Below, one piece after another: positions 8,910 through 16,360 of a stretch of 64,000 bases of DNA. A program made the translations under genes and the position numbers. Position 1 is the stretch's first letter. The number at the start of each line of letters is the position of its first letter. The stretch lies in NCBI GenBank assembly GCA_012959785.1, contig DUCM01000014.1, positions 234,395-298,394 of the forward strand, written 5' to 3'. The notes under the pieces were generated by a model. It was not told where the DNA came from. It was given only the letters and a program-made list of their open reading frames with translations, and did no database searches. Source of the stretch: Planctomycetota bacterium. Lineage in GTDB: Bacteria; Planctomycetota; UBA1135; GCA-002686595.

Positions 8910-9965
8910 ATGGAAATTACCGAGATCCAAGTCGACGGCTACGAGAAGGTCGTGCGCTGTCAGGACCGCGAGTCTGGTCTGCACGCCCTGATCGCTATCC
9001 ACGATACGACTCTGGGTCCCGCGCTTGGCGGGATGCGCATGTGGCCCTACGCCTCCGAAGACGAGGCCCTGTTCGATGTGCTGCGGCTGTCGCGCGGAAT
9101 GACCTTCAAGTCAGCTGTGGCCGAGACCGGTCTGGGAGGCGGCAAGGCCGTCATACTCGCCGATCCCAAGACGGCCAAGAGCCGCAAGCTGTTCCTGGCC
9201 ATGGGCCGCTTCGTGAACAGCCTCCAGGGCAAGTACATCACCGCCGAGGACATGAACATCGGCATAGCGGACCTCGAGATCGTCCAGGAAGAGACCCGGT
9301 TCGTCACCGGGCTCAAGCGCTCCCAAGGCAGTTCGGGCAACCCCAGCCCATACACCGCCGAGGGTTGCTTGATCGGTCTGCGGGCTGTGGCCGAAGCCCT
9401 CGATGGCAGCTCCCAGCTCGCCGACTTGCATGTTGTCATCCAGGGCGTGGGTGCCGTGGGCGGAGCCCTGGCGGTGATGCTCAAGGAAGAGGGTACGCGG
9501 GTCACGGTCTGCGACATCAACGAAAAGCGCGTGGCCGAGCTGCAGAAGGAATACGGTTTCGAAGCGGTCGACGACGACGAGCACCTCGACCTGGAGTGCG
9601 ACATCTACGCACCCTGCGCCCGCGGTGCAGGCATCAATGACGAGACGATTCCGCGCCTGAATTGCCGCGCAGTCGCCGGTTGCGCCAACAACCAGTTGCT
9701 CGAGGCCCAGCATGCCGAAGCCTTGCGCCAGCGGGGCATCCTTTACGCCCCAGACTATGTGATCAATGCTGGCGGGATCATCAATGTGGCCGTGGAACTG
9801 CTGCCCGGTGGTTACGACGAAGAGGAGTCCCGTCGCCGCATCGCACGCATCTACGACAACCTGAAAAAGGTCTTCGAGATCTCGCGCCGCGATGACATCC
9901 CAACCAACAAGGCGGCCCTGCGTCTCGCCGAGGACCGCCTCGGCGCCGCGCGTCAGACTAGCTGA
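8910..9965 (+). CDS. Glu/Leu/Phe/Val dehydrogenase (leucine dehydrogenase type)
   Basis: A 351-residue NAD(P)-dependent amino-acid dehydrogenase that would reversibly deaminate a branched-chain or aromatic amino acid to its 2-oxo acid. The length and the layout match leucine/phenylalanine dehydrogenases rather than the longer glutamate dehydrogenases. The N-terminal substrate domain has GPALGGMRMW and MTFKSAVAETGLGGGKAVI with the catalytic Lys. The Rossmann domain has IQGVGAVGGALA (GxGxxG). The motif NPSPYTAEG and the C-terminal DYVINAGGIINVAVE are family-typical. It could act with citrate synthase and methylmalonyl-CoA mutase elsewhere in the window in amino-acid catabolism, but they are not adjacent. 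Start ATG 8910 begins directly at the conserved N-terminus. Confidence 0.88.
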   Translation: MEITEIQVDGYEKVVRCQDRESGLHALIAIHDTTLGPALGGMRMWPYASEDEALFDVLRLSRGMTFKSAVAETGLGGGKAVILADPKTAKSRKLFLAMGRFVNSLQGKYITAEDMNIGIADLEIVQEETRFVTGLKRSQGSSGNPSPYTAEGCLIGLRAVAEALDGSSQLADLHVVIQGVGAVGGALAVMLKEEGTRVTVCDINEKRVAELQKEYGFEAVDDDEHLDLECDIYAPCARGAGINDETIPRLNCRAVAGCANNQLLEAQHAEALRQRGILYAPDYVINAGGIINVAVELLPGGYDEEESRRRIARIYDNLKKVFEISRRDDIPTNKAALRLAEDRLGAARQTS

Positions 9966-10028
9966 TCTGCGTGGCCTGATTGAATCGGGGAGCCTGACCG
10001 ATTTGAGCAGTAGCTCCTGCCCACGCTT

Positions 10029-10955
10029 CTATTCCTTGCGCAGGAACTCGACGAGGTCCTGCTCCAACTCGGCAAGACCGTAGTCCGGCACGATCAGCGA
10101 GCTGTAGACGATCTTCGACAGAGCGTCAGGCGTGTTGGGGTTGAGTTCCTTGGGCGGTGGGAAGCTCAGGAAGTAGGACAAGCTCAAGCGCTCGACCTCG
10201 CCACCTTGCTCGCGTCCCGCATAGGTCCAGGGCACATCGTCGAAGGGCAGCACGCCGGTCAGGATCTCGTAGAGCATGATACCGATGCCCATGACATCAG
10301 CCTTGCTGTCGCGCAACAGGAGCGGGTTGTAGTGCGGGGTAGTTGTGATCACGCCGCGCTCGTCTACGCGCAAGGCGGGATCGATCATGATCACGCTACC
10401 GGAGGGCTTGATCAGGATGTTCTCGGGCTTGAGGTCGCCGTGGTAATCGAGCTGGCCGTTCTTCTTCAGGCGCTGGAGCGAGCGCACGATGGTCAGGAAC
10501 CAGTTCAGGCGGATGCCTTCCAGGGCTCGCACCTTTTCACGCAGCGTCTTGCCGCGCGTGTACTCGAGGGCCACGATGGGGCGGCCATCGTGTTCAAAAA
10601 TCTCCTTGACCTTGATGAGATTGGGATTCTTGGCGGCGGCCAGGAGTTTGCCCTCGGCGCGGATCAAGTCGTCGATCTCGTGGACATCGAGGAAGTCGAT
10701 GCGCACACCATCTTGGCGAAAGAAAATCGCCTCGGCCGGAGTCTCATCGGGGCTGATGCCCTCGGGCCGGCGTTGGTTCGTGATCTCAAGGAAGCGCGTG
10801 ACATAGCGGCCACCACCGGCGACATCGCCGACCTTAAGCGCGACCTGCTTGCCCGCGGCGTCTTCTGCGAGGTACACCAGGGAAAACCCACCTCGGGCGA
10901 GGAACTCAACGACGCGGTAGGAGCCGATGCGTTCACCTGTTTCAAGCTTGATCAT
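10029..10955 (-). CDS. Ser/Thr protein kinase domain protein with variant catalytic motifs
   Basis: A 308-residue single kinase domain without membrane segment. Visible parts are the Gly-rich loop ARGGFSLVY, the ATP lysine (VALK, K41), the catalytic loop YHGDLKPENI (Asp174, Asn179) and the Mg site MIDPAL (Asp192). Two changes stand out: HRD is HGD (a non-RD kinase) and DFG is DPA. About 50 extra residues separate the VALK strand from helix C (residues 44-97). Non-RD kinases usually lack activation-loop control, so it may be constitutively active (inference). The frame stays open to 11162 and a start at 11045 is possible. ATG 10955 is chosen because it starts just before the kinase fold; no upstream candidate has a convincing RBS. 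The gene stands alone. Confidence 0.78.
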   Translation of the reverse strand: MIKLETGERIGSYRVVEFLARGGFSLVYLAEDAAGKQVALKVGDVAGGGRYVTRFLEITNQRRPEGISPDETPAEAIFFRQDGVRIDFLDVHEIDDLIRAEGKLLAAAKNPNLIKVKEIFEHDGRPIVALEYTRGKTLREKVRALEGIRLNWFLTIVRSLQRLKKNGQLDYHGDLKPENILIKPSGSVIMIDPALRVDERGVITTTPHYNPLLLRDSKADVMGIGIMLYEILTGVLPFDDVPWTYAGREQGGEVERLSLSYFLSFPPPKELNPNTPDALSKIVYSSLIVPDYGLAELEQDLVEFLRKE

Positions 10956-11385
10956 GACCGGGATCTGTGAGGGGTCGTTCAGGAGGGCGGAAAATTGGGC
11001 GTGTCTTGACTGGCGAGCCCTAGACCTCGCCAACACCCTATTCATCGAACCGAGGGGCGATTGGGATTGAGGTATTCCGGGCACCTCGTGTACCTCATCC
11101 GAGGGGGAGCGAGCTCCCGGGGCAGCCAAGAGCCCCGCTTTGGAGCGGCGGACGAGAAACACAGATCTGGGATAGCCAAGAAAAAGAGCAACGCTGGCCA
11201 GGAAAAGGGCTGTTTATTGAAAGCTGCAAATAGGCTTGAGGGAATCGATGCATCCCGAGCATCTTGTTGCTGGTCCCATGTTGGCGAAGCTGGCAGCGGC
11301 GGCAGAGCCCCAGAAGGGAATTGAATCGCGATTCCTCGCAATACTAGTGCCCGGATGGGGTGAGTTCTGTCACTGCGCGAGCCCT
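10956..11385. other. intergenic stretch of 430 bp
   Basis: Lies between two minus-strand genes. Frames through it have no recognisable protein similarity, although the kinase frame continues open to 11162. It should hold the kinase promoter. I see no clear -35/-10 pair, repeat or structured RNA. Confidence 0.4.
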
Positions 11386-11781
11386 TCAGGGCCGCGCGAG
11401 GGTCTCGAGATCGACCTCGAAGACCGCTAATTTCCTGGATGTGCCCAGGATACGCCGGGCACCCTCGAAGATAGTGCCGCTGCCCAGCCACTCGGAATCC
11501 CGGGCGTGGGGTACGAAACGCCAGGCCCGGCCATGCTCATCCACCAGACCAAGTTCCTGCTGATCCGCGTTGCGGACACTAAAGAAGCGCCGGCCGCCAT
11601 AGAGTTCCTCAAATTCGACCAGGGTGCCCAGCACCTTGCCGTCCTGCACGAGCTCCCAGGCCCGAGAGGGGTTGGAGAGGGTTGCGGTCACCGGCGCCCT
11701 GGCCACCCTCTGGGGCGTAGCGCCCAGGCAGGCGAAGCACGAGGCGCACAGGAGCGCACAGATGAGGTCTTGGGTGCTCAC
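11386..11781 (-). CDS. small exported protein, probable lipoprotein, unknown function
   Basis: A 131-residue protein starting with a short hydrophobic segment (LICALLCASCFACLGA) that looks like a signal peptide. A cysteine after a small-residue stretch could serve as a lipobox, though the match is loose. The mature part is rich in beta-strand-like sequence (WELVQDGKVLGTLVEFEELYG; SVRNADQQELGLVDEHGRAWRF). The alternation of GKVLG and QELG resembles a small beta-barrel or SH3-like domain, but I do not recognise a family. It lies back to back with the methionine aminopeptidase gene, 55 bp apart, so the two genes are divergently transcribed. Confidence 0.6.
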   Translation of the reverse strand: MSTQDLICALLCASCFACLGATPQRVARAPVTATLSNPSRAWELVQDGKVLGTLVEFEELYGGRRFFSVRNADQQELGLVDEHGRAWRFVPHARDSEWLGSGTIFEGARRILGTSRKLAVFEVDLETLARP

Positions 11782-11836
11782 AGGAATAACTATCGGGCTT
11801 GGAAACCTCCTCCTAGGCTAGAATCCTCGATCTCTC

Positions 11837-12742
11837 ATGAAGCAAACTATTCCCAGAGCAATTCTCGATAAGTGGCGCGAGGCGGGGCGCATCGCCGCGG
11901 AGTGCCGCGAGTGGGCCCGCGAGAATGTAAAACCTGGTGTGCGCCTGGCCCACATCCTTGAGACGGTGGAAGCCATGATGCGCGAGCAGGGCGCGGCGCC
12001 TGCTTTTCCCGCTCAAACCAGTCGCAACCATGTAGCTGCCCACTACTGCTCTCCTCCCGGCGACGAAACGGTTTACGCCGAGGGCGATTGCGTCAAGATC
12101 GACTTTGGTGTTCATGTGGATGGTTGGGTAGCGGACACCGCGACCACCATCGACCTTTCCGACGACGGCCGTTGGGGCGACTTGATCAGAGCCTCTTCGG
12201 ACGCCTTGCAAGTAGCCATCGAGACAGCTGGCGATGGAGTTCGCACTGGCGCCATCGGTGCCGAGGTGGAGCGCGTCATCACCTCCGCGGGCTTTGAGCC
12301 CGTGCGCAATCTGACGGGCCACGGGGTGAATCGTTGGCAGGTTCACACCCCGCCGCAAATTCCGAACTACGCCGAACGCGGCGGTGACCGCCTGCGCGCG
12401 GGCACAGTGATCGCCATTGAACCCTTCGCATCCACCGGCAAGGGCTACATCACAGAACGCGGCAAGTCCGAGGTTTTCATGATGACCGGCCCGCCGCGCA
12501 AGGCCAAGGGTATCGACCGCGAGGTCCTGAAGGCCTTCGAGTCCTGGCGTGGATTGCCCATCGCCCGCCGCTATTTCGAGCACCTCGACAGCGATGCTGT
12601 CGAATTGGCTCTCAGCAAACTGGCCAAGCAGGGCTCGCTTATGCGTTTTCCGCCCCTTGTCGAGGACGAAGGCGTGATGGTAGCTCAGACCGAACATTCA
12701 ATGCTCATCACCGAGGACGGCGTCGAGGTCCTGACGAAGTAG
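11837..12742 (+). CDS. map: type II (archaeal-type) methionine aminopeptidase
   Basis: A 301-residue metalloprotease that removes the initiator Met from new proteins. All five metal ligands of the pita-bread fold are visible: Asp89 and Asp100 (in KIDFGVHVDGWVADTA, 11 residues apart), His162 (TGHGVNRW), Glu195 (AIEPFAST) and Glu286 (TEHSMLI). The motif NLTGHGVNRWQVHTPPQIPNY and the insert of about 60 residues between Glu195 and Glu286, with a helical YFEHLDSDAVELALSKLAKQ stretch, are features of type II enzymes of archaea and eukaryotes. Bacterial enzymes are normally type I and lack this insert. It starts the map-glycosyltransferase-carbonic anhydrase run. The bacterial type I copy, if present, is outside the window. 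Confidence 0.85.
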   Translation: MKQTIPRAILDKWREAGRIAAECREWARENVKPGVRLAHILETVEAMMREQGAAPAFPAQTSRNHVAAHYCSPPGDETVYAEGDCVKIDFGVHVDGWVADTATTIDLSDDGRWGDLIRASSDALQVAIETAGDGVRTGAIGAEVERVITSAGFEPVRNLTGHGVNRWQVHTPPQIPNYAERGGDRLRAGTVIAIEPFASTGKGYITERGKSEVFMMTGPPRKAKGIDREVLKAFESWRGLPIARRYFEHLDSDAVELALSKLAKQGSLMRFPPLVEDEGVMVAQTEHSMLITEDGVEVLTK

Positions 12743-12752
12743 GGACGCGCTC

Positions 12753-14456
12753 TTGAGAATAGCCCTGGTTACGACGCCCCCCGGCTTGCGCTCCGGCATC
12801 GGCGACTACACCCGGCATCTATTGCCCTACCTGCGCGCCCGCGCCGAGGTCGAGGTGTTCGTGGACCAGGGCCTCTCCGCGAAGGGGGAGGACTCCGATG
12901 TCACTCGTGAGGTGGACAGCCTGCGGCCGCGGGAGTTCGACCAGATCCTCTACCAGATCGGCAACGAGAGACAGCACGCCTTCATGTTGCCCATGCTGAA
13001 GAGCCTTGGCGGGACGGTCATGCTCCACGACTGGGTCCTGTTCGACCTGGCCCTCGCAGCTCACCCCCAACTCGAGCGCGGCGGCCTGCGCGGTTTCTAT
13101 TCAGCCTGGACCCTGGGGGGCTTGCAGCAAGCGCGCATCTGGGCCGGGGGGCAGCGGGCACCGACTTCGGAGGCCAGCGACGATTGCGCGAGTGGCCTGG
13201 GACCAGGCTGGCACGCTCCCGAGCAGGGCGGGCGTTGGACGGCGCCGGTGGCGCTCGTCTACCCGGGAGAGTTGCGGCCAGGAAAAACCCGGCGTTTGCG
13301 CCTGACCGTGGGCGCCTGCGCAGGAGCGAGTTTTCGGATCTCCCAAGCAGGCCGAGCTCTCTATCGCGGCGAGGGCCCCGGTGAGTTGGAGTGCGAACTC
13401 TCTGCGGCGGGCCCAGTGCGCCTGGAAGTGCGCGCCGCCCGGCCCACCGAAGAACAACGCGCGAACGGCGACCCGCGTGTCTTGGGCCTGTTCGTCGAGG
13501 ACCTCGCCTTGGCCAACTCCGGTGGCGCTTGGCAGAGCCTTGATCTCGACGCTCCAGTGGGGCGCACCTGGGGCGGGCTCAGCGAGCGCCGTTTCAGTTT
13601 GAGCCTCAATCGCGCCGTGGTGCGCCACGGCGATGCCTTTCTGGTGCATTCGGATTGGCTGGCCGGGCGCGTGCTCGAGTCTCGCAACCAAGCCACGCCC
13701 ATCGCCCGCGTGCACCACGGCGTAGAGCGGCGCTGGAGCGACGACGAACGCTGCGCTGCTCGCCCAAGCGGCCGGCGCGAGGCTTTTGTGATCGCCAGTC
13801 TGGGTGCCATGCAAAGCCACAAGCGCATCGAAGTCGTCCTGCGCGCTCTGGCTCATGCGCGGCGTAGTCGGCCGGATTTGCAGCTCGTCTGCGCCGGTGA
13901 GGCGCGACCACAGGAGGTCGACCACGGGGCACTCGTGCGCGAGTTGGGCCTCGAAGGCGCCGTGCATGTCACCGGCTGGCTCAGCGAGGAGCAGATCTGG
14001 AGGGAACTGCACAGCGCTGACCTGTGCGTCAACTTGCGCGGCCCTTCGGCGGGGGGGACTTCGGGCGGGATCTGCCAGGCGCTCTCCCTGGGCCGCGCTG
14101 TGATCACCAATGACCTGCCCGAACTCGCGCACCTGCCCAGGGAGTGCGTCCTGCGCATTCCCTCTGGCGAAGGCGAGGTTGAGGCTCTTTCCCGGGTGTT
14201 TCTGGACCTCGCTGGCGATCCCGTACGGCGCGCAACGCTTGAGGCCTCGGCACGCCATGCCGTGGACACCGAATTGCACTGGGAGCATGTCGCCGATCGC
14301 TACATTGAAGCCCTGGAGAGTTTTCCTGAAGCCCGGGCCGCCCGTCGCTCCCTGATCGTGCGTTTTCATCACGCAACCAGGCAGGCTGGCATCAAGCCAC
14401 CTCCAGAGCGTAGGGTCCAGGGCGAGGCCGCTCAGCCGGACTCTCACCGATCATGA
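12753..14456 (+). CDS. GT4-like glycosyltransferase with an inserted beta-sandwich-like domain
   Basis: A 567-residue protein starting with TTG at 12753, 10 bp after the map stop. The N-terminus (MRIALVTTPPGLRSGIGDYTRHLLPYL) and the C-terminal half (SLGAMQSHKRIEVVLRAL, VHVTGWLSEEQIW, SAGGTSGGICQALSLGRAVI) are a GT-B glycosyltransferase. Between them, residues about 150-255 form a separate module beginning GWHAPEQGGRWTAP, rich in short strands (RRLRLTVG, VRLEVRAARP) and resembling small beta-sandwich modules fused to some glycan-synthesis enzymes. It may bind a carbohydrate. The C-terminal Glu of the usual EX7E pair is replaced around GGICQALSLG, so the donor site is atypical. The stop overlaps the carbonic anhydrase start (ATGA), suggesting translational coupling. 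Confidence 0.75.
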   Translation: MRIALVTTPPGLRSGIGDYTRHLLPYLRARAEVEVFVDQGLSAKGEDSDVTREVDSLRPREFDQILYQIGNERQHAFMLPMLKSLGGTVMLHDWVLFDLALAAHPQLERGGLRGFYSAWTLGGLQQARIWAGGQRAPTSEASDDCASGLGPGWHAPEQGGRWTAPVALVYPGELRPGKTRRLRLTVGACAGASFRISQAGRALYRGEGPGELECELSAAGPVRLEVRAARPTEEQRANGDPRVLGLFVEDLALANSGGAWQSLDLDAPVGRTWGGLSERRFSLSLNRAVVRHGDAFLVHSDWLAGRVLESRNQATPIARVHHGVERRWSDDERCAARPSGRREAFVIASLGAMQSHKRIEVVLRALAHARRSRPDLQLVCAGEARPQEVDHGALVRELGLEGAVHVTGWLSEEQIWRELHSADLCVNLRGPSAGGTSGGICQALSLGRAVITNDLPELAHLPRECVLRIPSGEGEVEALSRVFLDLAGDPVRRATLEASARHAVDTELHWEHVADRYIEALESFPEARAARRSLIVRFHHATRQAGIKPPPERRVQGEAAQPDSHRS

Positions 14457-15076
14457 CTTCAGCCACCGAAGCCCTCGAACGCCTGTGCGCGGGCAACCAT
14501 CGTTTCGTCACCGGGAAGAGCGACCGGGAAAACCTCTGCAGCGACAGCCGTCGCAACTCCCTCGTGGCGCAGCAGGAGCCCTTCGCCGTCCTGATAGGTT
14601 GCAGCGACTCGCGCGTTCCGGCGGAGATCGTCTTCGACTGCGGCCTGGGCGACCTGTTCGTGATCCGCGTGGCGGGAAATATCGTTGCCGATTCCCAGGT
14701 GGGCAGTGTCGAGTACGCCGTGGAGCACCTAGGCACCCTCTTGGTGGTGGTTCTCGGGCACACCGGCTGCGGCGCTGTGCAGGCCACCCTGGCCGAACTA
14801 GCCCAGCCCAATGAACGGATCTTCCCCGCCCTGCGTTTCCTGATCGATAGCATCACGCCCGCCGTGCAGCCCCTCGTCACCGGCGAGTTGCGCCACGATT
14901 CCGCAGCGCTAGAGCGCGAGGCCGTGAGAGCCAATATCCAGGCCTCGGTGGCTAACCTGCGCGGCTCTTCAGAGTTTCTCGCGCAACGCCTCGCGGCAGG
15001 CGAACTGGTCATTGTGGGAGCCGAGTACTCCCTAACGACCGGGCAGGTCGAGTTTCTCGCGGACAGCGGCCCCTAG
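14453..15076 (+). CDS. can: beta-class carbonic anhydrase
   Basis: A 207-residue enzyme interconverting CO2 and bicarbonate. The zinc site is visible as CSDSRVP (Cys and the Asp-Arg dyad) and HTGCGAV (His and Cys). The N-terminal helix ALERLCAGNHRFV and the segment DLFVIRVAGNI are standard for beta-CAs. Its ATG overlaps the end of the glycosyltransferase gene by 4 nt (ATGA). Pairing with a glycosyltransferase has no obvious metabolic logic, so the pair may simply share a transcript. The 3' end overlaps by 4 bp the end of the convergent pseudopilin gene. Confidence 0.92.
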   Translation: MTSATEALERLCAGNHRFVTGKSDRENLCSDSRRNSLVAQQEPFAVLIGCSDSRVPAEIVFDCGLGDLFVIRVAGNIVADSQVGSVEYAVEHLGTLLVVVLGHTGCGAVQATLAELAQPNERIFPALRFLIDSITPAVQPLVTGELRHDSAALEREAVRANIQASVANLRGSSEFLAQRLAAGELVIVGAEYSLTTGQVEFLADSGP

Positions 15077-15594
15077 AGTCCGTTGTCAGCCCACGGGCTG
15101 TCGAGGCCGTGGATCGTGAGCAATCCGCTGCCTTGATCGATGTGCACGGTGCGCACCTCGTCCTTGTAGTGCAGCTCGATTCTGGCTTCATCGAGACAGA
15201 AACCATCGCGATCGAAGCGCACCACGGGAACCGATATTCCGGCGATTGTCGTGATGCGCACGCCCTCAAAAGTGGCATTGCGCGAATAGACGCGCACCAG
15301 GTTTCCGCCGCCCACGGGATTGGGCAGGGGCATGGAGCGAGCTGTCTCGAGTTTGTAGCCGTCACCGAACTCCTCAAAGATAGCCCTCGTGGATGTGCCC
15401 CTCATGACGGCCTCATTCTGACAATAACGCAGGTCGCGGGCGAGCAAACGGCTGGCGCTGTCGAGGGTGATGGCGGGTCGGGAGTAATAGGCTGGAATCG
15501 CAATCACCGAAGTGACTGTGATTAGCATCAGAGCGATGGCCAGCTCAAAAAGAGTGAAGCCAGCCCGTTTGTCAGCGCAGCGGACTGGACGCAT
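15073..15594 (-). CDS. type II secretion/type IV pilus pseudopilin, GspH/FimT-like
   Basis: A 173-residue prepilin-like protein. A short basic leader MRPVRCADKRAG is followed by FTLFELAIALMLITVTSVIA: the prepilin peptidase site is after the Gly, and Glu at position +5 and the hydrophobic stalk helix are present. Downstream SASRLLARDLRYCQNEAVMRG is typical of GspH/FimT minor pseudopilins, followed by a beta-rich head. It would sit at the tip of an inner-membrane pseudopilus. Start ATG 15594 is chosen because it gives a normal leader; the longer frame (to 15693) would put about 45 residues before the cleavage site. It overlaps the upstream pilin-like gene by 23 nt. Confidence 0.78.
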   Translation of the reverse strand: MRPVRCADKRAGFTLFELAIALMLITVTSVIAIPAYYSRPAITLDSASRLLARDLRYCQNEAVMRGTSTRAIFEEFGDGYKLETARSMPLPNPVGGGNLVRVYSRNATFEGVRITTIAGISVPVVRFDRDGFCLDEARIELHYKDEVRTVHIDQGSGLLTIHGLDSPWADNGL

Positions 15595-16180
15595 GTTTTC
15601 CTGAGAACGGCAACTGGTGGGCGCGCACTTCGCCGGACTCTGGGTTGTAGAGCCAACCGTAGATGCCATCGCGAATGCTCTCGAATCTCTCACCTCTTTC
15701 GAGGATGCGCAAAGTCCTGAAACCCGTACGCGGATTTACCGGTAGCCTCTCCGACAAGTAGGGTCCGTGGGGGTACTCGGGCAGGAGCTGCGGGCATACT
15801 TCGCCCATCGCGTTGCTGGAGAGTGACAGCTGGCGTGTGAACCAGATGCTGTTGTACTCAGCGCGGCCGAGAGTCTGCAGGGCTGCAGGCTTGGCACCGG
15901 GCCATTGGCCGTGGTCGTGGTGGTAGGCTTGCACGGCGAGGGTCAGTTCTCTCGTGGCTAGTTCTGTGCGCAGTGTGGCCTGCAACTCCATGGCGCGTTT
16001 CGGCGAGAGGGGCCGCATGGGAATTGCCACCATCAGGAGCAAGCCGATGACGGCCGCCACCAAGGTGATCGTGGGCCAGGGCAAGAGCGGCGCATCTTGC
16101 GCCCTGCGGCTCGCGGGGCTCCGACGGCCGGAATCGAGGTCCTCGAGGTCGTGGGTGGGATGCATCGGGGGGCTGCTCAT
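15572..16180 (-). CDS. pilin-like membrane protein (GspG-like, non-canonical N-terminus)
   Basis: A 202-residue protein with one membrane helix near residues 40-57 (TITLVAAVIGLLLMVAIPM) followed by a long amphipathic helix (KRAMELQATLRTELATRELT) and then LAVQAYHHDHGQWPG and LPVNPRTGF, which resemble the major pseudopilin GspG (compare YxxDxGxYP and W..DPWG). The prepilin motif is not intact: there is no Gly-Phe-Thr-x-x-Glu, the helix being preceded by LPWPTI, so it may not be cleaved by the prepilin peptidase. The overlap with the GspH-like gene implies they work together. ATG 16180 is preferred over upstream in-frame starts to 16432, which add an unstructured extension. Confidence 0.6.
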   Translation of the reverse strand: MSSPPMHPTHDLEDLDSGRRSPASRRAQDAPLLPWPTITLVAAVIGLLLMVAIPMRPLSPKRAMELQATLRTELATRELTLAVQAYHHDHGQWPGAKPAALQTLGRAEYNSIWFTRQLSLSSNAMGEVCPQLLPEYPHGPYLSERLPVNPRTGFRTLRILERGERFESIRDGIYGWLYNPESGEVRAHQLPFSGKHASSPLR

Positions 16181-16360
16181 CGGGATTCGCGCAGGGGCTT
16201 TTTGGGGAATCAATCCCCTGATAGTCCCCTTTCGACCATGGGCAGCAGACCCTTGAGACCGATAGGGGGCCTCCCCGGCCATCTCCCCATTGACGGTCTC
16301 CCACGGGGTTTCAGTAGAATGCTGAGCCCCAAGAACAGCCACCAAGGCCCTCCCCGTCCC

